This document shows, piece after piece, positions 25,874 to 33,566 of a stretch of 64,000 nucleotides of DNA. The DNA is from Streptomyces nodosus. GTDB taxonomy: Bacteria; Actinomycetota; Actinomycetes; Streptomycetales; Streptomycetaceae. Position 1 is the first letter of the stretch; each line of letters begins with the position of its first letter. The stretch spans positions 3,374,501 to 3,438,500 of the forward strand of contig NZ_CP023747.1 in assembly GCF_008704995.1 (NCBI RefSeq), given 5' to 3'. The notes beneath the pieces were generated by a model. The model searched no databases. It had not been told where the DNA came from and saw only the letters and a list, made by a program, of their open reading frames with translations. Both the position numbers and the translations under genes were made by a program.

Positions 25874-26665
25874 ATGAACGAGGGAGCTGGGGCGGGTACG
25901 GCCGCCGTACGGGTGCAGGGGCTGTGGAAGCGGTTCGGGGAACAGATCGCCGTCGCCGGGATCGACCTGGAGCTGCCCGCCGGGCGGTTCATCGGGCTCG
26001 TCGGACCGAACGGGGCCGGGAAGACCACCACCTTGTCCATGGTCACCGGGCTGCTCCGGCCCGACCAGGGCTCCGTCGAGATCGTCGGTCACGACGTCTG
26101 GCGCGACCCGGTCGAGGTCAAGGCCCGCATCGGGGTCCTGCCCGAGGGGCTGCGGCTCTTCGAGCGCCTCTCCGGGCGCGAACTCCTCGCCTACACGGGC
26201 AGGCTGCGCGGGCTGCCCGGCCCCGAGGTCGACAAGCGGGCCACCCAGCTCCTGGACGTGCTCGACCTGGCCGGGGCGCAGCACAAGCTGGTCGTCGACT
26301 ACTCGACCGGTATGCGCAAGAAGATAGGCCTGGCGGCCGCGCTGCTGCACAACCCGGAAGTCCTCTTTCTCGACGAGCCCTTCGAAGGCGTCGACCCGGT
26401 CTCCGCGCAGACCATCCGCGGCGTCCTGGAGCGGTACACCGCCTCCGGCGCCACCGTCGTCTTCTCCTCCCATGTGATGGAACTGGTCGAGTCGCTGTGC
26501 GACTGGGTGGCGGTCATGGCCGCGGGACGCATCCGCGCGCACGGCCCGCTCGCCGAGGTCCGCGGCGATGCGCCCACCCTGCAACAGGCGTTCCTGGAGC
26601 TGGTGGGCGCGGGCGGCCGCGCCTCCGGCGCCGATCTCGACTGGCTCGGCGGCGGCGCCCGATGA
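25874..26665 (+). CDS. ABC exporter ATP-binding protein
   Basis: 263 aa. Walker A GPNGAGKTTT (near residue 52), Q-loop region IGVLPEGLRLFERLSG (Glu replaces the usual Gln), signature YSTGMRKKIGLAAAL, Walker B VLFLDEPFEGVDP and switch His in VFSSHVMELVE. Class is CcmA/NatA-type, which powers membrane-bound permeases rather than importers. It overlaps the permease gene by ATGA, so the two are translationally coupled and form a two-component exporter. Substrate unknown. Confidence 0.93.
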   Translation: MNEGAGAGTAAVRVQGLWKRFGEQIAVAGIDLELPAGRFIGLVGPNGAGKTTTLSMVTGLLRPDQGSVEIVGHDVWRDPVEVKARIGVLPEGLRLFERLSGRELLAYTGRLRGLPGPEVDKRATQLLDVLDLAGAQHKLVVDYSTGMRKKIGLAAALLHNPEVLFLDEPFEGVDPVSAQTIRGVLERYTASGATVVFSSHVMELVESLCDWVAVMAAGRIRAHGPLAEVRGDAPTLQQAFLELVGAGGRASGADLDWLGGGAR

Positions 26666-28254
26666 CCACCGTCGACCCCACCGCCGTCCTGGTACGGCTG
26701 AAGCTGTCCCTGCTGCGCAACGGGCTGCGGCAGTCCGCCGGACGGCGGGCCGTCTACATCACGTCCCTGGTCTTCGTGCTGCTGTACGCCGCGCTGCAGC
26801 TGCTGGGTCTGTTCGCCCTGCGCGGCCATGCGCACGTCGGCGCCGTGGTGGTGCTGCTGGTCGAGGTACTGGCGCTCGGCTGGGCGGTGATGCCGCTGTT
26901 CTTCCCGAGCAGCGACGAGACCCTCGACCCGTCCCGTCTGGTGATGCTGCCGCTGCACCCGGGCCCCCTGGTACGGGGCCTGCTGGTGGCCTCCCTGGTC
27001 GGCATCGGCCCCCTGTTCACGCTCTCCCTGCTGGCCGGTTCGGCGATCGCCACGGCGCACGGGGCGGCCGCGTACGCCACCTCGGTCGTCGCCGTCGTGC
27101 TGACCCTGCTGATCTGTGTGGCGCTGGCGCGCGCCGTCGCCACCGCCAACATCCGGCTGCTGAGCAGCCGCAAGGGCCGCGATCTGGCCGTGCTGAGCGG
27201 GCTCGTCGTGGCGGTCGGCCTGCAGTTCCTCAACTTCGGTGTGCGTCGCCTGGGTTCGGGCGGGCTGTCCCAGCTGGAGCCCGTGGGGCAGGTGGTGCGC
27301 TGGGTGCCACCCGCCTCCGCGATCGGCGCCGTGGACTCCGTCAGCCGCGGCTCCTACGGGATCGGGGCCGCCCAACTCGCGCTGAGCGCGGCGGCGCTGG
27401 CGGGACTGCTGGCCCTGTGGTCGCGCAGCCTGACCAAGGTGATGACCACACCCGACGCGTCCACCCTCCAGGCCGCCGAACCCGCCTCCGGGGAACGCTC
27501 CGCGAGGAATCTGTCCGGGCTGCTGCCCGCGGGCCGCGCCGGCACGGTGATGGAGCGCAGCCTGCGCTACATCTGGCGCGATCCCAAGACCAAGGCGGCC
27601 TGGGTGACCTCGCTCGCGATCGGACTGATCGTGCCGGTCTTCAACGCCCTCCAGGGCGTCGGCTCCCTCTACTTCGTCTGCATCGCGTCCGCGTTGCTCG
27701 GCCTGCAGATGTTCAACCAGTTCGGGCAGGACACCTCCGCGTTCTGGATGGTCGCGATGACGATCTCCTCCCCCCGGGACGCCTACGCCGAACTGCGCGG
27801 CCGTGCCCTGGCCCTGCTGCTGATCGCGCTGCCGCACCTCGCCCTGGTCACCGTGGTGATGACCGTGCTGCTCGACGCCTGGGCGAAGGTGCCCGGAGTG
27901 CTGGGGCTGTCCCTCGCCCTGCTCGGCGCGATGCTGGCGACCGGCTCCTGGGCCTCCACCCGCTTCCCCTACTCCGTCCCGCAGGAGGGCTACCGGAACG
28001 CGGCCCCCGGCCAGGCCGGACTCGTCTGGGCCTCCTTCCTCGGCGGGATGATCGCGGCGGCCCTGCTGACCTCGCCGGTGATCGCGGCGGCGATCTGGCT
28101 GAACGTCGCCGCGGGCGGCGAGCGCTGGACCTGGCTGCTGCTGCCCGTGGGCGCCGGCTACGGCGCGCTGCTCGCCCTGCTCGGCCTGCGCCTCGCGGCA
28201 CCGCGGGCCGCGCGGCGGCTCCCGGAGATCCTGGCGGCGGTCAGCAAGGGCTGA
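26662..28254 (+). CDS. ABC exporter integral membrane protein
   Basis: 530 aa with about 12 hydrophobic segments (AVYITSLVFVLLYAALQLL; VVVLLVEVLALGWAVMPLFF; VASLVGIGPLFTLSLLAG; IYFVC-type segments near 340-370; ALVTVVMTVLLDAW; GMIAAALLTSPVIAAAIWL). It resembles large actinobacterial exporter permeases encoded with NatA-type ATPases. The cytoplasmic centre contains SRSLTKVMTTPDASTLQAAE. A GTCCCC-type hairpin follows the stop. Function of the pair may be drug, lipid or peptide export; no substrate can be inferred. Confidence 0.9.
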   Translation: MTTVDPTAVLVRLKLSLLRNGLRQSAGRRAVYITSLVFVLLYAALQLLGLFALRGHAHVGAVVVLLVEVLALGWAVMPLFFPSSDETLDPSRLVMLPLHPGPLVRGLLVASLVGIGPLFTLSLLAGSAIATAHGAAAYATSVVAVVLTLLICVALARAVATANIRLLSSRKGRDLAVLSGLVVAVGLQFLNFGVRRLGSGGLSQLEPVGQVVRWVPPASAIGAVDSVSRGSYGIGAAQLALSAAALAGLLALWSRSLTKVMTTPDASTLQAAEPASGERSARNLSGLLPAGRAGTVMERSLRYIWRDPKTKAAWVTSLAIGLIVPVFNALQGVGSLYFVCIASALLGLQMFNQFGQDTSAFWMVAMTISSPRDAYAELRGRALALLLIALPHLALVTVVMTVLLDAWAKVPGVLGLSLALLGAMLATGSWASTRFPYSVPQEGYRNAAPGQAGLVWASFLGGMIAAALLTSPVIAAAIWLNVAAGGERWTWLLLPVGAGYGALLALLGLRLAAPRAARRLPEILAAVSKG

Positions 28255-28269
28255 CGCCCGTGACGCATC

Positions 28270-28304
28270 GTCCCCGGTGGTGACGGCCGGACACCGGCGG
28301 GGAC
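28270..28304 (+). terminator. Terminator-like hairpin after the ABC exporter operon
   Basis: GTCCCC (28270-28275) plus GGTG pair with CACC plus GGGGAC (28299-28304) around a 12-nt loop, with a 3-nt bulge. It begins 16 nt after the permease stop and has no T-tract. Confidence 0.55.
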
Positions 28305-28454
28305 GGTGAGCCGGACGGTGCGGGCTCCGGAGGCACAACGATTTCGTCCCATCTTTTCCGAAGCGCATGTGGGCTGCGTCACGTTCGAGTTGAATGACGG
28401 CAAGTCAGCGGACGGACGCGCCGTCTCTGCGGACGCGGCGGCCAGGGGGTTCAG

Positions 28455-29864
28455 GTGAGTGCTACCCGGCGTAGGGGGACCACGGACGAACTGGGTCCGG
28501 GCGAGCCCCCGCGGGACGGTTCGGACCTTCTCGCCGCGCTCCTCGACGGAATGGACGCGGCCCTGTGCGCCTTCGACGCGAACGGGGTCGTGACGCACTG
28601 GAACCGCGAGGCCGAGCGGATCCTCGGATGGTCGGCGGCCGAGGCGGTCGGGCGGCACGGGTTCGCCGGCTGGGCCGTGCGGAGCGCCGACGCCCCGGAG
28701 GTCGAGGCGCGGCTGATGTCGGCGATGCAGGCACCCGGACGGCAGGTGCACGAGTTCGCGCTGCTCACCAAGGCGGGCGGACGGGTGCTGGTGCGGACCC
28801 AGTCCGCGGCGGTGCGGGGACCCGACGGACGGCCCGCCGGGATCTACTGCGCCTTCAGCGAGGTCCACACCCAGATCGACCTGGAGCGGTCCATCGCGCT
28901 GAGCGAGGCCCTGTTCGAGGACGCCGGCTGGGGCGTCGTGATCGTCGACGCCGATCTGCGGCCCGCCGTGGTCAACGCCCATGCGGCGCAGGCACTGGGC
29001 ATCGGCCGGACCGCGGTGCTCGGCCGGCCCCTGGGGGAGCTGCTCTCGGGGGGCGTGGAGGAACTCCAGGGCGCGCTGACCCATGTGCTCGCCGAGGGCG
29101 CCCCGCCCGCTCCCGCCGAGATGTGGGTGAGCGTGCGGACCCCGGAGGGCGACCGGCGGCGGTGCTGGCGCAGCGGTTTTCTGCGGCTGTCCTCGCCGCT
29201 GGCGGAGGAACCGGTGCCGCTGGGCGTGGGGTGGCTGTTCCAGGACGTCACCGAGGCCAGGCAGACCGAGCAGGAGGCGGCGCTGCTGCGCTTCCGCACC
29301 AACCAGCTGCACCGCGCCGCGCGGGCGGCGGCCGAGTGCGAGGACCCCGGGGAGGCGGCCACCGTCCATCTGGACTTCGCGCTCGCCGGGTTCGCGGACC
29401 ATGCGCTGATCGACCGGGTGGCGGACGGTACGGCGGCCGACGGCGAGGGTCCGGTACGGCTGGTGCGGACCGCGGAGACCCCGTCCGGGGCACCCGGGCC
29501 GAGCGTGCTCGCCGGGAAGGCGGGGCTTCCGGTGCGCTATGCCGAGGGGCATCCCGCCGTGCAGTGCGTGGCCCGCGCCGGTTCGGTACGGGCCTCCGCC
29601 GGCGAGGTCGACCCGGAGCGGGCGCGCGCCTGGGCGCTGGCCCGGCAGTGGCCCGGGGAGGCGGTGCACGCGCTGTGCGCGGTGCTGCGCAGCCGGGGCC
29701 GGACGCTGGGGGTGGTGACCTTTCTGCGCGGGGCGGGCCGCAGCCGGTTCGAGCGGCCCGACGCGGTGTACGGGGAGGATGTCGCGGTGCGGATCGCCGC
29801 CGCCCTGGACCTGGCCGGCACCGGCGCACCGGACGACGCACCGGGGACGGCGCCGGAGGCGTAG
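28455..29864 (+). CDS. PAS-PAS-GAF-type sensor protein without output domain
   Basis: 469 aa. PAS 1, about residues 24-140 (MDAALCAFDANGVVTHWNRE; ILGWSAAEAVGRHGF); PAS 2, about 145-285 (GWGVVIVDADLRPAVVNAHA; GVGWLFQDVTEARQTEQEAA); then a GAF-like region 300-460 (HALCAVLRSRGRTLGVVTFL). In Streptomyces this array usually precedes a SpoIIE/PP2C phosphatase, which is absent; the frame simply ends. It may be an adaptor sensing small ligands or redox. GTG 28455 has AGGGGG just upstream. Upstream DNA at 28335-28440 is lower in GC and likely holds the promoter. Confidence 0.85.
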   Translation: MSATRRRGTTDELGPGEPPRDGSDLLAALLDGMDAALCAFDANGVVTHWNREAERILGWSAAEAVGRHGFAGWAVRSADAPEVEARLMSAMQAPGRQVHEFALLTKAGGRVLVRTQSAAVRGPDGRPAGIYCAFSEVHTQIDLERSIALSEALFEDAGWGVVIVDADLRPAVVNAHAAQALGIGRTAVLGRPLGELLSGGVEELQGALTHVLAEGAPPAPAEMWVSVRTPEGDRRRCWRSGFLRLSSPLAEEPVPLGVGWLFQDVTEARQTEQEAALLRFRTNQLHRAARAAAECEDPGEAATVHLDFALAGFADHALIDRVADGTAADGEGPVRLVRTAETPSGAPGPSVLAGKAGLPVRYAEGHPAVQCVARAGSVRASAGEVDPERARAWALARQWPGEAVHALCAVLRSRGRTLGVVTFLRGAGRSRFERPDAVYGEDVAVRIAAALDLAGTGAPDDAPGTAPEA

Positions 29865-29905
29865 CGCGGGCCCGGGACCGCCGGACGGGACGGACCGCCG
29901 GGGAG

Positions 29906-30727
29906 CTACTCCTTGCGGTAGAAGATCCGGTCGCCGTACTCCCGGAACACCCGGCTGTTCCACTCATGGCCGCCGTCGACGTTCCCCGACCGCAGCAGGG
30001 GCGGTTCGATGCCGCGGTCCGCGAGGACACCCGCGGCCGTCGCCATGACGGCCTGGAGCAGCGCCGTGGTGACGACCGTGGAGGCGGGGGCGAAGGGGGC
30101 GGGGACGGTGTCCAGGTCGAGTTCCGCGTCGCCCACCGCGATCTTCGAGTCGAGGACCAGGTCGCAGTGGTCCTTGAGATAGGTGCCCGAGGCGTGCCGC
30201 GACGTGGTCTTCAAGGCATAGGCCAGCGAGGTCACCCCGACGACCCTGATGCCGAGCGCGCGGGCGTTCATCGCCATCTCCACGGGGAGCGCGTTGCGGC
30301 CGGACAGGGAGATGATCACCAGCAGATCGCCGGATCTGAGCGGGCTGCAGTCGAGGACCGCGCTCGCCAGTCCGTCCACCCGCTCCAGCGCCGAGCCCAG
30401 GGTCGCGGGCATCACATCGACGCCGACCACCCCGGGGACGGTGAGCAGATTCATCAGGGCGAGACCGCCCGCACGGTAGACGAGGTCCTGCGCGGCCAGC
30501 GAGGAGTGCCCGGCGCCGAAGGCGAACAGCCGGCCGCCGGTGGCGACGGTGTCCGCGATCAGGGTGCCGGCCGCCTCGATCTGCTCCGCGTCCTCGTCCC
30601 GCACCCGCCGCAACAGCTCGATCGCCGCGTCGAAGAACCGTCCGGCCAAGGCGCTTGCGCCGTCCCGCGACGGACCGCCACCCGGCTTTCCGGCTCCCGG
30701 CTCCCCCGCACTCGGCTCCTGGCTCAT
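29906..30727 (-). CDS. SIS-domain sugar-phosphate-binding protein
   Basis: 273 aa. An N-terminal helical segment precedes a SIS domain (about residues 40-230): TVATGGRLFAFGAGHSSLAA (phosphosugar loop), LVIISLSGRNALPVEMAM, GIRVVGVTSLAYALKTTSRH. It is of the UPF0309/YckB type, related to MurQ etherases and phosphosugar isomerases. Its role could be in amino-sugar metabolism, but no catalytic assignment is possible. ATG 30727 follows GAAGGGG; 33 codons of Arg-rich upstream frame are excluded. It is divergent from the DtxR-type regulator, with about 300 bp between. Confidence 0.9.
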   Translation of the reverse strand: MSQEPSAGEPGAGKPGGGPSRDGASALAGRFFDAAIELLRRVRDEDAEQIEAAGTLIADTVATGGRLFAFGAGHSSLAAQDLVYRAGGLALMNLLTVPGVVGVDVMPATLGSALERVDGLASAVLDCSPLRSGDLLVIISLSGRNALPVEMAMNARALGIRVVGVTSLAYALKTTSRHASGTYLKDHCDLVLDSKIAVGDAELDLDTVPAPFAPASTVVTTALLQAVMATAAGVLADRGIEPPLLRSGNVDGGHEWNSRVFREYGDRIFYRKE

Positions 30728-31029
30728 CCGCGACGCCCCTTCGAAGTCTCGGTGTCCCGTTCCGCCGGACGGCGACCGCGCGGCGGCCGGGTGCCGTCGC
30801 CCATGACGGCCCGTGTCGCGGATCACGGTGCGGTCCCGACGAGTGGGATGTCAATACGACGCGGAGGCGGGGCGTGTGCGGTGTGCGCCGCGCCGCCCGG
30901 GACCGGCGATCCCCCCGGGTTCGCCCACCACACCCCGGTTGTCAGCGGGATGCGTCAGAATTGAGTCCAGGGCCAGCGCACGCGCCGGTGAGCCGTCGAG
31001 CCTCCGGCACATCTCATCGAGGGGCACGT

Positions 31030-31722
31030 ATGTCCGGACTGATCGATACCACGGAGATGTATCTCCGCACCATCCTCGAGCTGGAAGAGGAAGGCGTGGT
31101 CCCCATGCGCGCCCGGATCGCCGAGCGGCTCGACCAGAGCGGGCCGACGGTCAGCCAGACCGTGGCGCGGATGGAGCGCGACGGACTGGTGGCCGTCGCC
31201 CCCGACCGGCATCTGGAACTCACCGACGAGGGCCGTCGTCTGGCCACCCGGGTGATGCGCAAGCACCGTCTCGCCGAGTGTCTGCTGGTCGATGTGATCG
31301 GCCTGGAGTGGGAGCAGGTGCACGCCGAGGCATGCCGCTGGGAGCATGTGATGAGCGAGGCGGTCGAGCGCCGGGTGCTCGAGCTGCTGCGTCACCCCAC
31401 CGAGTCGCCGTACGGAAACCCGATTCCGGGTCTGGAGGAGCTGGGCGAGAAGGACGGCGCGGACCCGTTCCTGGACGCGAGCATGGTGTCCCTGGCCGAG
31501 CTGGACCCGGGCACGGGCGGCAAGACGGTGGTCGTACGGCGTATCGGCGAGCCCATCCAGACGGACGCCCAGCTGATGCACACCCTGCGCCGGGCGGGCG
31601 TGCAGCCCGGCTCGGTGGTGAGTGTGACGGAGTCCGCGGGCGGTGTCCTGGTCGGCAGCGGCGGCGAGGCGGCCGAGCTGGAGGCGGACATCGCGTCCCA
31701 TGTCTTCGTGGCCAAGCGCTAG
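31030..31722 (+). CDS. dmdR1: DtxR/IdeR-family iron-dependent regulator DmdR1
   Basis: 230 aa. N-terminal winged helix (SGLIDTTEMYLRTILELEEE, IAERLDQSGPTVSQTVARME), dimerisation/metal domain with Met10, His79-type sites and the C-x-x-E-H cluster of the ancillary/primary sites (EACRWEHVMSE), then an SH3-like domain (VVRRIGEPIQTDAQ; GSVVSVTESAGGVLVGSGG). Fe2+-bound protein represses siderophore genes by binding iron boxes. It closely matches what I recall of S. coelicolor DmdR1, and the neighbouring citrate synthase and pdxH genes fit that locus. GAGGGG precedes the ATG by 6 nt. A long antisense ORF covers it, as reported for dmdR1/adm. Confidence 0.93.
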   Translation: MSGLIDTTEMYLRTILELEEEGVVPMRARIAERLDQSGPTVSQTVARMERDGLVAVAPDRHLELTDEGRRLATRVMRKHRLAECLLVDVIGLEWEQVHAEACRWEHVMSEAVERRVLELLRHPTESPYGNPIPGLEELGEKDGADPFLDASMVSLAELDPGTGGKTVVVRRIGEPIQTDAQLMHTLRRAGVQPGSVVSVTESAGGVLVGSGGEAAELEADIASHVFVAKR

Positions 31723-31751
31723 CACGGTCTTCGTGACCAAGCATTAGCACG
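31702..31751 (+). repeat. 25-bp tandem duplication over the dmdR1 stop codon
   Basis: 31702-31726 and 31727-31751 are two adjacent 25-bp units (GTCTTCGTGGCCAAGC... and GTCTTCGTGACCAAGC...) that differ at 3 positions. The first contains the real stop (GCTAGC); the second repeats the last coding residues and a TTAG in noncoding DNA. Confidence 0.85.
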
Positions 31752-31755
31752 ACGG

Positions 31756-31797
31756 CCCCGCCCGGCGGCCGGGACCAGCACCGATGGTCCCGGGCGG
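31756..31797 (+). terminator. Terminator-like hairpin downstream of dmdR1
   Basis: CCGGGACCA (31769-31777) pairs with TGGTCCCGG (31785-31793) around a 7-nt loop; outer GC-rich bases extend it with a bulge. It follows the dmdR1 stop by about 35-45 nt. Confidence 0.6.
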
Positions 31798-32232
31798 GTG
31801 TCGGCACCCTGAGCCTTCCGGTGATTTCATCGGATCAACTCCTGCGACTTCAGGGGTTGTTGTGATGATTCCGCGATCTTTCTGCAACCAAGATTCAGTG
31901 TGCGGAACCGCAGCGTTCGGACGGCTTACGTGCGAGGCTGTTGCGTGAGGCATATGACCTGAGGGCTCTTGGCCATGGGTGACAGCGATGTCACCCCACC
32001 GGGGAGGGGGCGCACGGATGTGCCGCGGACAGGGGAAGGGCCCCGGCGCCGTGGGCGCCGGGGCCTGTCCTCCCCAGTTCCGACCTGGAGCCCCGAGCTC
32101 TCAAGGTCGTCCCCCCTCGGACCGTTTTCCCCGAGCGGTCCGCCCCCCGCTGAAGATCTCCCCGCGGAATCCACGGCCAATCCTCGGGGGACGTCACTCG
32201 AAGGAGGGGTGTTGCCTCCGGAAACGGCATTT
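31798..32232. other. Long intergenic region with several RNA-like hairpins
   Basis: No credible CDS. Unusually AT-rich for this genome between 31815 and 31900. Hairpins: 31836-31844/31851-31859 (9 bp, one G-U); TTCCGC 31869-31874 with GCGGAA 31902-31907; and 32041-32050/32054-32063 (10 bp, GTG loop), extended by 32027-32033/32064-32070. A good Shine-Dalgarno (GAAGGAGG, 32200-32207) is followed by GTG but the resulting frame (about 50 codons) is Arg-rich and unconvincing. Confidence 0.5.
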
Positions 32233-32254
32233 TCGAATGACTATTCGATAGCGT
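32233..32254 (+). promoter_or_regulatory. Operator-like inverted repeat overlapping a -10 box
   Basis: TCGAAT-GACT-ATTCGA (32233-32248) is a perfect 6+4+6 inverted repeat and abuts TAGCGT (32249-32254), which fits TANNNT, about 90 bp upstream of the hydrolase-fold gene. The shape resembles the actinobacterial LexA box TCGAAC-N4-GTTCGA with one symmetrical change. Confidence 0.45.
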
Positions 32255-32342
32255 GGGGTGACCGGTCAGTACGACGAGCTCAGGGACCGGCCGCCCGGCG
32301 CGGCGGCACACGGCCCGAGCGGAGCAGGGGGGTGCCAGAACG

Positions 32343-33203
32343 ATGGTGCGGCGCATCGACGTGACCGGTGCGGGCGGCGTACGCCTCGCCGCCTGGGATT
32401 TCGCCGACCCGCCCCGAGCCGGGGAGGGCGACCGGGCGCCGGGAGTGCTGTTACTGCACGGCCTGATGGGGCGCGCCTCGCACTGGGCGCCCACCGCCCG
32501 CCGGCTCTCCGAGCGGCATCGCACCGTCGCACTCGACCAGCGCGGCCACGGCCAGAGCGAGAAGCCGCCCGAGGGGGAGTACACCCGGGAGGCGTACATC
32601 GACGACGCCGAGGCGGCCCTCGAACAGCTGGGCCTCGCCCCGGCGGTCCTCGTCGGCCACGCCATGGGCGCGCTCACCGCCTGGCAGCTCGCCGCCAAGC
32701 GGCCCGACCTGGTGCGCGGGCTGGTCATCTGTGACATGCGGGCCTCGGCGCTCGGGGCCGCCTCGCAGCGCGAGTGGGAGAACTGGTTCAAGACCTGGCC
32801 GCTGCCCTTCGCCAGCCTCGCCGATGTACGGAAGTGGTTCGGCGAGGAGGACCCCTGGGTGGAGCGCCCCGACCCGGCCCGCGGAGAGTTCTACGCCGAG
32901 GTGATGACCGAGTCGGAGGACGGCTGGCGGCCCGTCTTCGAACCGGCGCAGATGCTGAAGTCCCGCGAGACCTGGGTGTATGACGCGCACTGGGAGGAGC
33001 TGGCGCAGGTGAGGTGCCCCGCGCTGGTGCTGCGCGGTCTGGACGGCGAGCTGGGCCGGGCGGAGGCCCAGGAGATGGTGCGGGTGCTGCCGGACGGCCG
33101 GTACGCGGAGCTGTCCGACGCCGGCCACTTCGTCCATCATGAGCAGCCGGAGGCCTGGCACTCGGCGATCGGACCGTTCCTGGCCGAGATCTTCGCGACC
33201 TGA
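32343..33203 (+). CDS. Alpha/beta-hydrolase-fold protein with Ala at the nucleophile position
   Basis: 286 aa. The fold is clear: LLLHGLMGRASHWAPTARRL (oxyanion HG), VALDQRGHGQSEKP (DxRGxGxS), lid region 130-215, and terminal SDAGHFVHHEQPEAWH with the catalytic-type His. The elbow, however, reads VGHAMGAL: residue 107 is Ala (GCC at 32661), not Ser, Cys or Asp. Classical ester hydrolysis is therefore unlikely; it could be a non-hydrolytic binder, a cofactor-free oxygenase-like enzyme or a ligand receptor. The acid is probably Asp in LRGLDGELG. Start ATG 32343 is preceded by GGGGGG; a palindromic operator lies 90 bp upstream. Confidence 0.88.
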   Translation: MVRRIDVTGAGGVRLAAWDFADPPRAGEGDRAPGVLLLHGLMGRASHWAPTARRLSERHRTVALDQRGHGQSEKPPEGEYTREAYIDDAEAALEQLGLAPAVLVGHAMGALTAWQLAAKRPDLVRGLVICDMRASALGAASQREWENWFKTWPLPFASLADVRKWFGEEDPWVERPDPARGEFYAEVMTESEDGWRPVFEPAQMLKSRETWVYDAHWEELAQVRCPALVLRGLDGELGRAEAQEMVRVLPDGRYAELSDAGHFVHHEQPEAWHSAIGPFLAEIFAT

Positions 33204-33261
33204 CCGAGCCGGCCCCGCCCGGGGCCGTCCCGCGAGGTCCGTCGGCCGCTCGGAAAAACAG

Positions 33262-33290
33262 TTGAATGCTCTCCGGGCCCTTCCTAAGGT
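33262..33290 (+). promoter_or_regulatory. Strong sigma-HrdB-like promoter with no annotated gene
   Basis: TTGAAT (33262-33267), 17-bp spacer, TAAGGT (33285-33290), in a lower-GC segment. It fits the vegetative consensus TTGNNN-N17-TANNNT. It points to the small ORF at 33324 and into the 3' flank of pdxH. Confidence 0.5.
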
Positions 33291-33323
33291 GTGGGATACA
33301 CGAGAAGGGAGGTGGTTCGGCAG

Positions 33324-33362
33324 ATGTATGACAACCGGACGCGTGAGGTGGCTGCGGGCTAG
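33324..33362 (+). CDS. Possible 12-residue small ORF with strong ribosome site
   Basis: ATG 33324 is preceded by AAGGGAGGTGG with an 8-nt gap, among the best Shine-Dalgarno sequences in the window, and by the promoter above. It encodes MYDNRTREVAAG then TAG. A second ATG four bases in (33328) opens a longer overlapping frame that runs into the antisense of pdxH and looks spurious. The peptide is not recognised. It could be a leader peptide for a downstream RNA, an sORF, or the remnant of a lost gene; no gene in the same direction follows for 1.2 kb. Confidence 0.35.
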   Translation: MYDNRTREVAAG

Positions 33363-33566
33363 CGGCCCGTCACCACATCCAGTGCGGTGCCGGACCAGCG
33401 CGCGAGACGGCGTGCAGCCGGCCCAATCCCAGCAGTCCACCCGACCCGCGAGTTCGCCGGCACGTCCGGCCGGCTCCCCGCCCTCAGGCGGAGGACCCGG
33501 ACTCGCGGGTCGTCTGCGTTCACGGGCCGTCCGCGTTCGGGCGGACCCGGTGCGCATTCCCCGGCC

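Noticed and set aside
31969..32364. 131-codon ORF between dmdR1 and the hydrolase-fold gene
   Set aside because: Pro/Arg/Ser-rich, spans strong hairpins and the palindromic operator; no recognisable domain.
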